Below, piece by piece: positions 23,137 through 34,578 of a DNA stretch of 64,000 nt. Numbering within the stretch: the first letter of the stretch is position 1; every line of letters starts with the position of its first letter. The position numbers and the translations under genes were made by a program. This DNA is from Aselliscus stoliczkanus. Taxonomy: Eukaryota; Chordata; Mammalia; Chiroptera; Hipposideridae. Under the pieces are notes generated by a model. The model searched no databases. It was not told where the DNA came from and saw only the letters and a program-made list of their open reading frames with translations. The DNA is taken from positions 84,936,271 to 85,000,270 of the forward strand of contig CM066737.1 of the NCBI GenBank assembly GCA_033961575.1. The letters are read 5' to 3'.

Positions 23137-24190
23137 TAGATGGTACAGAGAGCGACAACCCTGGGTTATAAACTTTTAAAGAATCTGTGATAAATGATGG
23201 TGGAAGAATAATGGTCTAAAATTATCTACGAGGTCCATCCATGTCTTGTTGGCCATCTTTTGAGACTGGAAGAGTAGAATGAGGAAATGTTTGAGGAAAT
23301 ACCAGTTCAAACTTAAGTAGAAAGATATGGGTGAGCTTGAACACAGTTAACATGGCATAGGGGTTGGGATGAACAGGAAGATATCAGAGAATTGAGGAAC
23401 TGAACTGAGTAAAAATGGGAAAACCAAAGATTATTGATGGGAGGACCCATATCTAGCACAGAAGGTGGAGAGAAATGAAACAAAGAAGGCAGAGCAAAGA
23501 TAGCAGACTGAATCCAAATACTCTTAGTAAGCAGAAGGGAAAATCTAAAAAGACACGAGTTGGTGCTCTGCTCGACTCCATCATTCATTGCCACGGTAAC
23601 AGAACATTCTGTAATGGACATGTCCACTGGCTTACTGCTCAGCTTCTCGTGTGCTTGACATCAAATGTCACCAAAACAATACTCATTAGTATCTTCTGAA
23701 ATCTTCCCGTCACTTTAAAAAATTTTGCTTTACAAAGTCCATCACAAAAATTCACGACGGATTATGGTAAACTTATTCCAAATATTTCAGTGAAGTAGTA
23801 TTTTTGCCCATTTTTGCATGTAATGTGGGAGATGTGAATTTATTAAATTAATTTCTATTTCAATTTGAATTTTAACCGTCAAATGACAGCTCTACAGTTT
23901 AAGGCTTGTATTTGTAAAGAATAGTAAGTCCCTCAGAATTGGTGTGATTATTATTAGACCAACATGATGAGCCTCAGTGCCCTGTTGTATACAAGGCAAT
24001 GAGGTCTGCTACTTACAAGAAGGAACATAAGAGACGCAGTGAACTGTGGACCATCATTGAATTCAGAATGCTCATGACGACCTTGACAGATGCTCCTAGG
24101 CCAGAAGTTACTGAAACGAACAGAAGAATTAAATAATTACATTTGATATGCTTTTCCTTTGTAGAACAGTTTTTTTGTTTTTGTTTTTGT
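23137..24190. other. Nothing recognised
   Basis: No supported gene or repeat. Confidence 0.35.
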
Positions 24191-24330
24191 TTTTTTTTAG
24201 CTGAGCCATCCTGCCACCTCTTGGCAGCTCAACGGCAACTCAGCTCAGGCTGGCCTCGAACAGCTGTTGCTCAGAGCTCAGCTCACACTTTGAGCGAGCT
24301 CTTAACCAACTGAGCCACTCGGCCGGCCCT
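24191..24330 (-). mobile_element. tRNA-derived SINE, head plus truncated second head
   Basis: Antisense. T-tract, AGCTGAGCCATCCTGCCACC, then the inverted head ending CTCGGCCGGCCC. It has the same 3' boundary (complement of GGATGGCTCAGCT followed by A-tract) as the copies at 42491 and 49885. Confidence 0.9.
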
Positions 24331-25084
24331 AACATTTTTTTTTGTATTGGTATTATCATCAATTGTGAGGCTGCACATTTCAAGACATACCTACAACAAG
24401 CAATATGTGCTTTTTCATATTTGTGTGGAATATTTTAGAAGGAATTTAAGGAAGTAAAGGCAAATCAGGGTTCACTGCAAAGTGAGGGTGGATTAGGGTA
24501 AATGTTACTAGTTCCCTACGAAGTTTTGCGGGCCTCATTAATTTGAAAAATATTTGCAAAACATGGTCAGGACAGCTCTGCCCGGAGTTTTCCCTTAGAG
24601 GTGAATTAATGTTGCCGTTATGCTCTGGAAAAATTGAGCTAGTCAAGAAAAGGCTAATTCCATTTTCATTGATATTACTACTGGAAGACTTATACATGTT
24701 TTTAAACACTGTAAGTGTAATTGCTTTTGAACAGCTGTTAATCTGAAATAATATAAGGACAACTAGAATATAAATTTTTTCATAAAGCAATGTTCCCTGT
24801 TTGTGCTGGTCAGAGATGTGCATCAGCATTTGTGTGTGCACATGCATATACGTGTGTGTGGTGTGTGTGTGTATGTGTATGAACTGTCTTTTAAAAAATG
24901 TGCTCATTTTCCATTCTGTTCTTAAGTATATAACAGTTGTTTACTGAGGGCCTATTATTAGGAAATCCTTGATAAACATAGTAGCTCTGAACAAGACTGG
25001 CATTCAAGCAATTATGCTGTACTTGTTAAAATATTGTAAGAGTTAGTTTTATTGTAGTGTAACTTGTAATGAATGCCACAGGTA
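24331..25084. other. AT-rich, GT microsatellite, otherwise nothing recognised
   Basis: A GT-rich simple repeat lies near 24830-24885. The minus-strand 24446-24907 frame partly translates it (HTHTHTTHTYMHVHT) and is not a gene. Confidence 0.45.
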
Positions 25085-25700
25085 ACGGGTAATGCTAGAG
25101 CTCAGCTCCCTCCCCAGCAGGTGAACACTGGATATGGTGCAACTGAAAAGGATCAATAACGGAGCCACAGGCAGGGGTTCATACCTTTATATTCTCTTGG
25201 GCAGCTGGTTGAGATGTAGGAAGGCAGAAGCTACACCTGCCAACACCCCAACAAGGAATCCTCCCACACCACAGCCCAGATGGCAACCGATCCGGGTGCA
25301 GGAGGCAACATCTAAGCATCTGTTATTATTCGCAATGTCCGCAATACCTAACGTAGCCACGGCAGTTATATACAAAACAATACATAGTGGCCATTGGCCA
25401 ACTGGTTACAGCTGATGGCCAACTAGCTACATGAGTGCTTGCATGTGCGGGCTACATAACCGAGCCAACACCTGTCTAGGTGAGGCTGAGTCTGGAAACT
25501 GCTCTCTGGGACTCTGTCCCAACAAACTCTTGCCACTGTACCTACCACAGCCCCTCTTCCAAGCCCCTGCATCTCCCACCAATCCAATAACAATTAAGGA
25601 GTTAACACATAGTGCATCAAGGGGTCTCAGGACCTTGATCAGGCATCCTTTCAGATTGGTAGAACTCTTATCTATGCTTGTTAGTTATGTTTAATATTAC
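25085..25700. other. GC-richer block, unclassified (LTR-like?)
   Basis: Compositionally distinct from its AT-rich flanks, with CCAACTGGTTACAGC and GGCCAACTAGCTAC phrases repeated in diverged form near 25395-25425. No conserved protein. Could be an old solo LTR, but I cannot fix its ends. Confidence 0.25.
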
Positions 25701-26184
25701 TACTGGATATAAAGATGGATATGATATGGTTACTGCCTCCCAGGAATTCCCATCTGGTAGTAAAAATAGATATTCATAAATCATCTCAATACAAGGTGCA
25801 TTCTGATATATCAGAAATTTAAACATGGTGTCGGGGTTCATGGTGGAAAAAGATGAATCACAACAGCATGGGTCTGAGAGGGCTTCTTAGGAGATACTGG
25901 GTTTTATCTGGACCTTGAAGAATGAGCTGGGATTTATCATTGGATGGAGGAGGGCATTCCAGCAGATGAAACAATTTTATTGTAAATACAGAGAAGACAG
26001 CTTCTGTAAATAATGAATAGAGGGTTGTGTCTGGAGTGTGTTTGTGGTAGGAATGCATAGTGACTTACAATTAGAAATACAGGCAGACATTGTTGGGCAG
26101 AGTTTTGTTTTACTTCTTATTGCCCTGGGAGCCACTGAAGATTTTGGAGGAGGCAAGAGGCATGAGTCAAAAGGTTTAGAAAAT
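25701..26184. other. Possible L2-type ancient repeat, otherwise nothing
   Basis: About 25900-26000 (CTTGAAGAATGAGCTGGGAT, then GGAGGGCATTCCAGCAGA) resembles text common in old mammalian LINE2-type repeats. Weak. Confidence 0.3.
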
Positions 26185-26607
26185 GGGGCCGGCCGAGTGG
26201 CGCATTGGTTATGAGCTGGTTTTTTGATGTCAGCGGCCCTGGTTCGGATCCCACTTATGAGGGCCAGCAACACTGCCCTCTACAGCTAACAACAGCTCCA
26301 CCTGGAGCTGGGCTTTGCCAGCCCCAGCGGTGGTGTAGGCTGCAGCTCCTGCTGTAGTGGGCTGCTATAGGCTACAGTGAGTGGCCGGCAGCCAGCGTGA
26401 GCGGCTGGCAGCCAGTATGAGCTGCCAATAGCCGCGGTGAGTGACCATCCAGAGGCTGGCGACTGATCTGCCTCATCCGGGAAGAGCACGATGAGGATAC
26501 CAACATGGGCCAGTGAAGCAACGTCCTCCGCAACTAGACTGAAGAACAAAAAGACAGCAACTTGTCTGTTCCCCTCCCCCAATTCCCCAATAAAATCTTT
26601 AAAAAAA
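26185..26607 (+). mobile_element. tRNA-derived SINE, long form
   Basis: Head GGGCCGGCCGAGTGGCGCAT, B box GGTTCGGATCC. The body carries tandem GTGAGTGGCCGGCAGCCAGC-like units at 26375-26430. Tail CCCCAATAAAATCTTTAAAA (AATAAA plus TCTTT). Imperfect target duplication AAAGGTTTAGAAAATG / AAGTTTTAGGAAGTG. Confidence 0.92.
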
Positions 26608-26684
26608 AAGTTTTAGGAAGTGAAAACTTTATATTAAATATAATATATACATATATATAGGCTTACACATATTATATATATGTA

Positions 26685-27131
26685 TTTTTTTTAAAGATTT
26701 TTTTTAAATTGGGGGTGGGGAACAGTGTTGGGGAATCGGGGAAGGGGAACAGACATGTTGCTGTCTTTTTGTTCTTCAGTCTAGTTGCGGAGGACGTTGC
26801 TTCACTGGCCCATATTGGCATCGTCATTGCGCTCTTCCTGGATGAGGCAGATTGGTCGCTGGCATCTGGATGTCTCTTACCGCGGCTATTGGCAGCTCAG
26901 GCTGGCTGCCAGCCAGTCACGCTGCCTGCCGGCCACTCACTGTAGCCTATGGCTGCCCAGTGCAACAGGGGCTGCAGCCCACACCCTCACTGGGGCTCAC
27001 ACAGCCCAGCTCCAGGTGGAGCTGTTGTTAGCTGTAGAGGGCAGTGTCACTGGCCCTCATATGTGGGATCCGAACCAGGGCCTCTGGCATCCCCAAACCA
27101 GCTCTTAACCAATGCGCCACTTGGCCGGCCC
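26685..27131 (-). mobile_element. tRNA-derived SINE, long form
   Basis: Mirror-image orientation to the copy 80 bp upstream. TTTTTTAAAGATTTTTTTTA at the tail, CCCTCATATGTGGGATCCGA near the B box, inverted head CACTTGGCCGGCCC. The plus-strand frames over it only translate the SINE. Confidence 0.92.
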
Positions 27132-27237
27132 TATATTTTTTTTTTATTAAGGGTAATATATAAAACAAATGGGTAGGGAGAGATGGGACATCTAGATCTG
27201 GGAGATCACTTAAGGGCCTTTGGCAATAATTTAGATC

Positions 27238-27448
27238 AGGTAACAATAATTTTTGCTGTAATGTTCCAGGTAGTAAATATTTTATGCTTGTAGACCACCT
27301 GGTCTCTGTTTGACTACCGAATTCTGCTGTTATAGTGTGAAAGCAGCTGTAGACAATATCTGAAATAATGTGAGTGGCTGTGTTCCAATAAAACTTTATT
27401 TACAAAATCAGCTGGTAGGCCATATTTAGCACACATTTATTGACCTCT
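27238..27448 (-). mobile_element. Ancient DNA-transposon fossil, probably hAT-type
   Basis: CCAGGTAGTAAATATTTTAT, AGCAGCTGTAGACAATAT and GTTCCAATAAAACTTTATTT match the text of a widespread mammalian MER-type nonautonomous DNA transposon as I remember it. I am not certain of the family name. Confidence 0.55.
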
Positions 27449-30400
27449 ATTCGAGAGTATCATTTATTAGCATAAGTGCCTAGTGTTGGGTTCCCTGTAA
27501 AGCAAACTCTGAAATAAGCACTTGAATGCAAATAGTTTATTTGGAAGGTGAGCTTAGGAAACACTGTGAAGTGGGGAAAGTAAGATACGGAAGAGTGAAA
27601 GCCAATAAAAGGTAGAATTATAAATGTTACTTTTGGGGTACCTCACTGGGGACCTTTGTTAGAGACTATGTAGAATACCCGTCAGAATTGTCACACTGAG
27701 ATGGGGAAGCTGGGTGTGTATTCATGATTATCTCATACCTCATTATTTGAGGCACCGCGTTGAGATACTATCTTCCAGATATTTTCGACATAAATAGGCT
27801 AAGTATGCTCCCATGACAAAGAATACCTTCAGGCAGAGAGATGCATAAATTCAGTGTGTAAGGGAACCACTATGGAGGGCATATGGGTGAGTGGGGAAAA
27901 TTTTTAAGAACAAGGTGAAGTTGAAATTTGTGCCTTCCATGAACTCCAATCAAAATCCATGTGTCTGGGAGGAACATTTATTTCAAAGCCTACTTGCTGT
28001 AGAATAAAAGTAAAGAGTGGCCATTTGAAATGAAAGTTAATGGTAGACTGAACTCAGTCAGAAGGGGGCAGGGAGATAGTTTCAAGAGAAATAAAAAAAT
28101 AAAATGGTTCTGTCACAGGTTGAGTTCTATGGGAAGCAGTCTTAAAGATGGGGTTTGGCATGAAACATGTTTCTTAGGAACTGCTCTTGGTATCAACAAG
28201 TATTTGTGTCGGAGGGAGAGGGCGTGACATCGAATTGAGTGAAGGTATTAATTAATAAATGTTGCGCTGTAATGCAGTCCCAACAGAGGCACCAGTCAAC
28301 GTCATGAGGAACATCAGCTGAGCTGACCCTTCAGAATTATCCTGAGTTGGGGCTGGTGGGCCAGGTCTTTATAGCCCTGTGGTGCTCAGTCATTGGAAGT
28401 TGTTTAGTTGTGCAAGGAGGCATATCTGGGTGAAGCAGTTTTCTTCAGCTGAGGAGACTCTGAGAGGACTGACAGCCAAAAGCTGTCTTTCCACAGAACC
28501 CCAACAGCTGGGGGAAGGTTTCCTGGATGGTGCCTGATAGTACCTCCCATAGCTACATTTGATAATGATTGGATATGGGGGATGAGGAACAACAAAAAGG
28601 CAAATATGATAATGGTGCTAAGAAACCCAAGTAAGGTGATAACATTAATTTAAAAAGGGGAAAAAATCAGAGATAGAAAACCCAATTAAATTTTGAGATC
28701 AGAATTGCTTTTGTTGCCAACACATGTCACAAAAAGAAAAAAATACTAAGATGACTTGGACATGAAATATGGAATCTAATTTCACAAAGATAGCATTACT
28801 CAGAAAAAGAAGGAAAACAAAACAAGCAAGCAAACACACTATGTGTGAAATCTATTTTTCCTAAGGTCGTAGCAGAAATAATGGTGTCATGCTTTAAGAC
28901 ATGATTAAAGTTAAGATTTTTTTTTCTTCCAGAATCACTATCAAGTGACCTCTCTGGGCTGGATAAAAATTATAATTTGAAAAGCTCATTGTTCTGTCCA
29001 CTTGTTCTGTCCATTGTTCTGTCCATTACTACAGGATTGATTGGTAACAGATGGTAGCCTGTTGTTTATTTGAAGTAGTGAAATATGCAAGTTCGTTTCC
29101 ATTTTTTCTCAGGAAGAAGTTTGTTTTGCACGAATGACATTAAGATGAGTGGGTCTAAGTGGTCAACTTGTACTTTAGTAACAGCAATCCTTAAATTTAT
29201 TTTGATTTCAGTAACATGATTTGTAAACATAATTTAGAGATGGCTATAAAGCATGTGTGTTCATAAGATAGAGACAACTTATTCCTAATGCAGTATTATG
29301 AAAATGAACTTGTACCAATTAGAGGTTGTATAATGTGGTATAACCTGCATATCATTATTCTAATAACTTTCTCCAGTTGCTCTTTAATAATTTATGTAGA
29401 ACCTATATGTCTGAGATGGGGATCTCTAGTATGGCAGTTTTGAGTTTCTCATGGGAATGCCATAATAATGAGCTTGATGCCCTCCATCTTGTGAATATCA
29501 GGGCCATAATACATCATTTAAAAGAAAATTTGAATAACAATAAACAGGTAAATGTCTAAACTGATAGGGCTACCTCCAGGACCACTTTTCTGTGCTATCA
29601 ATTAACCTCCTGCCAGAACCTGCAGTGTGTAGTGTAGGAGTTTTGGACTTATTTTCTGACACGGACTCCTTTGGCAGTCTAAAAAAATACCCTCAGAGTA
29701 CTGTTTGTAACTATACAAATATATTTACACAAATATTTGTATAAAAATATACAAACAGGATAGCAAAGGAAACCAATAATTTTGAAATAGTGCAGTCAAA
29801 ATCAAAACAAAATGCACTTGTCATGTAGGAGGATATGTGCTTCTTAATGCATTGAACAAGGTATAGTGAGCGGTCTCATAATTTCCAGACTTTCAAAGAT
29901 GTGTGACACAACTGTTATATGGCTTTAAAATACCTGGGATATTAGGTGACCTACTCATAGGTACTTCTTACTTGTTAATTTGGTCGCCCACATCCATACT
30001 TGAAGGAAATTTCTGTGAAACATTAGTGAAATATTATTTTCACTAATAATATTAGTGAAATATTATTTTATTCACCCAATTCTTCAGCCCTCTCCAACCC
30101 CCTAAATTCTATATATGGGCACCTCTGCGGGACCACGGATGTTTGGTTAGAAACCCCCGGCAGGCACTGCTCTACTCCCCACTGCTAGAGCCTGTGGTGA
30201 GTTTGGTGTTGTCACATCAGCCCATTTCAATGAAGTCTTTCCCTTGAGGTCATTCTTTTGATGTAAGTGAAGCCAGATGGTAAACTCCAGAACAAGAAGC
30301 TTAGACTTTAATCCTAGACATTTCTCAGCCTTTGGTACTTTTCTGATAGCATGATAGTGTGATTCAAACATATTTAGACTTATAACTCTGTAGTGGTGAA

Positions 30401-30679
30401 TGAGGGGGCCTTGAAGTCAAGGGCAGGGGTCTAGTAGTTCAGAAAGGCATGAGGAGGAAGTATGAGTTGAGTTGAGATATCATTATCACTGTCCTGTCTT
30501 AAGAATGAAGAGTGAATTGATAGGCAGTGTGATGAATAATCAGGACTTGATGAATGTGAAATTTGGATGCTATAGAGTCATTGCCCTCACTGATAATATT
30601 TCCCAGCTGGGTAAATATGAAAGTTGTTGCAATACAAACAGAAGCAGAGAAGTAAGAAGTTAAAATATGTCTGGGGAGG
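27449..30679. other. 3.2 kb without recognised genes
   Basis: AT-rich DNA with only short, composition-driven ORFs. An AT-rich inverted/direct repeat involving ATTAGTGAAATATTATTTT lies at about 30024-30072. Around 27490-27790 and 28260-28400 the texture suggests old LTR fragments, but I cannot name them. Confidence 0.4.
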
Positions 30680-31106
30680 GGCTGGCTGCGTGGCTCGTTG
30701 GTTAAGAGTTGGCTTGGGATCGCGAGCTCCGAGTATAAGGGCCCGGTTCAGTTCCCACATGGGCCAGTGACACTGCCCTCTACAGCTAAGATGGTGAACA
30801 ACAGCTTGACCTGGAGCTGGGCTGCCGTGAGTCACCGGCTACGGCCTTGGCTGCAGTGGGGCCGGCCGGCAGGTGGTGTGCACTTTCGTGAGCTGCTATG
30901 AGCCGCCATGAGCGGCCATCCAATGGCCGGCGAGTGACTGCCTCACCCGGGAAGAGCACAATGACGATACCAACATGGGCCAGTGAAGGAACGTCCTCCA
31001 CAACTAGACTGAAGAACAGAAGGACAGCAACTTGTCTGTTTCCCTTCCCCAATTCCCCAATGCTGTTCCCTCCCCCAATTCCCCAATAAAAATCTTTAAA
31101 AAAAAT
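30680..31106 (+). mobile_element. tRNA-derived SINE, long form
   Basis: Head GGCTGGCTGCGTGGCTCGTT, body with GAGCCGCCATGAGCGGCCAT-type units, and a doubled 3' module CCCAATTCCCCAAT before the AATAAAAATCTTT tail. Good target duplication AAAATATGTCTGGGGAGG / ATATGTCTGGGGAGG (30662-30679 and 31107-31121). Confidence 0.93.
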
Positions 31107-31440
31107 ATATGTCTGGGGAGGACATATTATGTCCGACTTTAAATGTTCCGCGTTTGATATAATGGCCGAGGCAGTGTCCAACAGGCACTTGTTAATCTTG
31201 ATCTGAAGTTCTACATGGGAGATCAAACTGGAGATACAGGTTGGGAATTATATGAAACAAATTGCTATTTGGATTTGTGACTATGGTAAGACATTTGAGG
31301 GACAATGTGCAGAATGAGAGAAGAGCAGAGGTGAAAACAAAACTTTGGGGAGTGCTTCATGGAGGAGGAGCAGAGAGTTTTCAGAAAAGATCTCAAAACA
31401 CAGGAGACAGTAATATAGTTTCACATCAGGTAATGGTTAT
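31107..31440. other. Nothing recognised
   Basis: No supported feature apart from the right copy of the SINE target duplication at its start. Confidence 0.35.
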
Positions 31441-31700
31441 AAGATGAGTAAGTTCTGTGGTCTGATGTACAGTATGGTGACTACAGTTAACAGTGCTGTT
31501 TTGTAATGTAAGAGTTATAGACAGTAAATCATAAAGGTTGTCACCACAAAAATTAATAATGGTAACTATGTGAGGTGATAGTGGTGTTAACTGTTGTGAT
31601 AATCATTTTATAAAGTATGTGTATATCAGATTGTCACATTGTACACCTTAAAATTACACAATGTTATACGTCAGTGATATCTCAATAAAGCTGGGGGGAA
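31441..31700 (+). mobile_element. L1 3' UTR end, sense
   Basis: Typical L1 3' terminal text (TGGTGACTACAGTTAACAGT, then CACATTGTACACCTTAAAAT) ending TCTCAATAAAGC and a G/A-rich tail. It abuts an antisense L1 ORF2 piece at about 31705. Confidence 0.75.
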
Positions 31701-31962
31701 AAGAAGAATTTGCTAAACTGCCTTCCAAAGTGACTATAACATTTTGCATTCCCACCACTGATGAATGAGAGTTCCTGTTGCTCCACATCCTTGCCAGTAT
31801 TAATGTTGTCTGTGTCCTGAATTTTGGCCATTCTAATAGGTGTGCAGTGGTGTCTTGTTGTAATTTGCATTTCCCTGATGACATACGCTGTGGGACATCT
31901 TATAATATTTGCTATCTATATATCTTCTTTGGTGGGGTGGCTATTTTAGTTTTTGGTCAATT

Positions 31963-32053
31963 TTTTTTTTTTTGAGGGCAGTCACTGGCCCTCATATATG
32001 GGACCCAAACCAGGGGAAGCCAGCGCTTAACCACCGCGCCACTCGGCCGGCCC
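31963..32053 (-). mobile_element. tRNA-derived SINE, short form
   Basis: T-tract, GAGGGCAGTCACTGGCCCTC, inverted head CACTCGGCCGGCCC. Short target duplication about TCAATTTTTT / CCAATTTTTT. Confidence 0.9.
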
Positions 32054-32416
32054 CCAATTTTTTAATTCACTTGTTCTCTTATTGTTGAGTTTTAAGAGTT
32101 CTTTTTATATTTTGGGTGACAGTCCTTTATCCAATGTGACTTGCAAATATTTTCTCCCAGCCTATGGTTTGTCTTCTTATTCTCTCAACATTGTCTTTCA
32201 CAGAGCAGAAGTTTTTAATTTTAATGAAGTCCAGTGTATCAATTATTTCTTTCATGGATTATGACTTTGATGTTTATCTAAAAAATCATTGCCATATCCA
32301 AGGTTATTTAGGTTTTCTTCTATTTTATTTTTAGGGAGATTTATATTTTCTGTTTTACATTATGGTTTGTGATCCATTTTGAGTTCATTTTTTGTGAAGG
32401 GTAGTTGTTCCCACAC

Positions 32417-32934
32417 CATTTTTTTTTTAATTGGGGAACTGGAAGTGGGGAACAGAGTTGGGGAATTGGGAAGGGGAACCAGCCAAGTTGTTGTTCTTCA
32501 ATCTTAGTTGTGGAAGGCACCAGTCACCATCTGGCTGCCCATTGTCAGCTTGTGTCCTCTAAGCTCAAGGTCCCGTGTTACAATCTTAGTTGCAAGGGGG
32601 CGTAGCCATCATCCCTTGTGGGAGTCGAACCTGATAGCTTTGTTATTAAGGGTGTGCACTCTGTCCAGTGAGCCATCTGGATGGCAGCTCAGCTCAAGAT
32701 GCCGAGTTCAGTCTTAGTCGCTGGCGGACATAGCCCACCATCGAACAGGCAGTTTTGTTATTAGGAGCACGTGTTCTCTCCAGCTGAGCCATCCTGCCAC
32801 CTGTTGGCAGCTCAGCAGCACCTCAGCTCAGGCGCAGTGTCATTGGCCCACGTGGGAATTGAACCGGAGGCCCTGTTGCTCAGATCTCGCGCTCTTAAAC
32901 TAACTCTTAACCAACTGAGCCACTCGGCCAGCCC
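32417..32934 (-). mobile_element. Trimeric tRNA-like SINE, copy 1
   Basis: About 518 bp. Read on the minus strand it starts with the usual head (GCTGGCCGAGTGGCTCAGTT) and B box GGTTCAATTCC. Then comes a second tRNA-like head (GGCAGGATGGCTCAGCTGGA), then a third (CCAGATGGCTCACTGGACAG) with its own B box GGTTCGACTCC. The tail module is the GGGGAACAGAGTTGGGGAAT complement. Inserted in an L1, with only a short CCATT-type duplication visible. Plus-strand ORFs 32405-32965 are translations of the SINE. Confidence 0.88.
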
Positions 32935-33300
32935 ATTCCTGAAGAGACTGTCTGTGCTCCATTGATTTGCCTTTATTCCTTTGTCAGAGATCAGTTGACA
33001 GTATTTACATAGGTCTATTACTGGGATCTGTATTCTGTTTCATGGATCTATTTGCCTTTTCGTTCACCAATGCCACACTGTCTTAATTACTGTAGCTTCA
33101 TATTCTTGAAGTTGGGCAGTGTCAGTCTTTCAACTTTGTCCTTTTCCCTCAATATTACATTGGCTATTATGGATCTTTTGCCTCTCCATGTTAACTTTAG
33201 AATCAGTTTGTTGATAGCCTCAGAATCACTTTCTGTTGTTTATTTTGTATTGTATTGAATCTGTAGATTATTTGGGGAAGAACAGGCTGTAAGAATTTAA

Positions 33301-33546
33301 TATGTTGATCTTGGCTGGTGGCCTAAAATGATTTTCAGATATTCAACAACAAGAATATTTTCACATAGTATTTACTGACAGTGGCCAATCTTTAGAAGTT
33401 ACAAAACATTACATGGACTTAGTGTAATACAGTCACCAAGGTGCTTTAACTCTGTTTACTCTGCATTAGAAAACTAAATCCTGATAACTCTCAGTTAAGA
33501 TGGTTTCCAGTCATATTAGTAAGTTCCATCTCTATCCAGAACATTC
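33301..33546. other. Nothing recognised
   Basis: Short AT-rich interval between two L1 blocks. Confidence 0.3.
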
Positions 33547-34035
33547 TTTTTTTGTTGTTAATTAGTTTCAGGTGTACAAAACAATGTAATAGACATTTAC
33601 ACCCCTCACAAAGTGATAACACCCTCCCCCAATCTACTACTCCTCTGACATCGTATATGGCTGTTACAATACCATTAACTATATTCCCTATTCTGTATTT
33701 TGTATTCTGTGAATATATATATTTAATTATAGTTGATATTCAATATTATTATTCTTCAGCTTCAGGTGTATAGCGCAGTGGTCAGGCATCTGCACGGTCT
33801 ATGAAGTGATCCCACTGATAAGTCCAGTGCCCATCTGGCACCCCACATAATCTTTACAACATTATTGATTATATTCCCTCCCCATACTGTATTTCATATC
33901 CCCGTGACTGTATTGTGACCACCATTTGTACTTTCTAATCCCTTCACCTTCTCTCTCATTCCAACCCCCTCCCATCTAGCAACCGTCAGTGTTTTTTTTT
34001 CTCTTTATCTCTGAGTCTATTTCTGGTTGTTTTTT
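33547..34035 (-). mobile_element. L1 3' end, antisense
   Basis: Starts AATTAGTTTCAGGTGTACAA with the antisense 3' UTR (CACAAAGTGATAACACCCTC) and reaches only the start of the ORF2-proximal UTR. It is closely related to the following L1 at 34300 but separate from it. Confidence 0.82.
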
Positions 34036-34039
34036 GTTT

Positions 34040-34290
34040 GTCTTTTTTTTTTTAACTCAGGACAGATTTTATTTTAAGAAACTACTGGCATCTTGCCATA
34101 TTCATTCACCTGAATTGAGACAGCCTGACATCTCTTCTCTCCTTCCTGTTACAGCCCTCTCTGAAGTTGTCTCTCTGGTGTCCCTGTTTACACACAGAAA
34201 CCCTCACAGTTGCAGTGTCCAGGCTCACGTTCCAGGCAAGTGACGAGCAGTAATATAAAAAAGATGGGCCCCCAGCTGCTGTAAGTGCAA
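34040..34290 (-). pseudogene. Possible 3' UTR-only retrocopy, source gene unknown
   Basis: The plus strand has a T-tract followed by AACTCAGGACAGATTTTATT. On the minus strand this is an AATAAAATCTGTCCTGAGTT polyadenylation end plus poly(A). The ~230-bp body is unlike L1 and sits between two L1 3' ends. It looks like a 5'-truncated cDNA insertion. I do not recognise the gene, and no target duplication is clear. Confidence 0.4.
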
Positions 34291-34477
34291 TTGTTTTTAC
34301 TTTTTTTTTTTATTAATTTCAGGTATACAAAACAATGTAATAGTTAGACATTTACACCCCTCACAAAGTGATAACCCCCCCCAATCTACTACCTCTCTGA
34401 TATCGTATATAGCTGTTACAATTCTATGGACTCTATTCCCTATGATGTACTCCTCATTCCATGATTTTGTGTATGTT

Positions 34478-34478
<1 letters not shown>

Positions 34479-34532
<54 letters not shown>

Positions 34533-34578
34533 GGTGTGTATAGATAGATAGATAGATAGATATAGATATAGATATATA
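34479..34578. repeat. (GT)n followed by (GATA)n microsatellite
   Basis: About 23 GT units, then TATGTATGTGG, then GATA units, inside the L1 3' UTR. Confidence 0.92.

Larger units (their letters stand above)
31705..33300 (-). mobile_element. L1 ORF2 region, antisense, carrying two SINEs
   Basis: The plus strand reads the classic antisense of L1 ORF2 (CACATCCTTGCCAGTATTAA, TTGCATTTCCCTGATGACAT, GTTTGTTGATAGCCTCAGAA). Decayed beyond any coding frame. Interrupted at 31963-32053 by a short SINE and at 32417-32934 by a trimeric SINE. Confidence 0.82.

Noticed and set aside
24446..24907. His/Thr-rich 153-codon ORF
   Set aside because: Its start is a translated GT/CA microsatellite; the rest has no recognised domain.
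32405..32965. Plus-strand ORFs over the trimeric SINE, and similar frames at 26286-27176 and 51510-52053
   Set aside because: They translate SINE sequence. Similar 'proteins' recur wherever the same SINE occurs.
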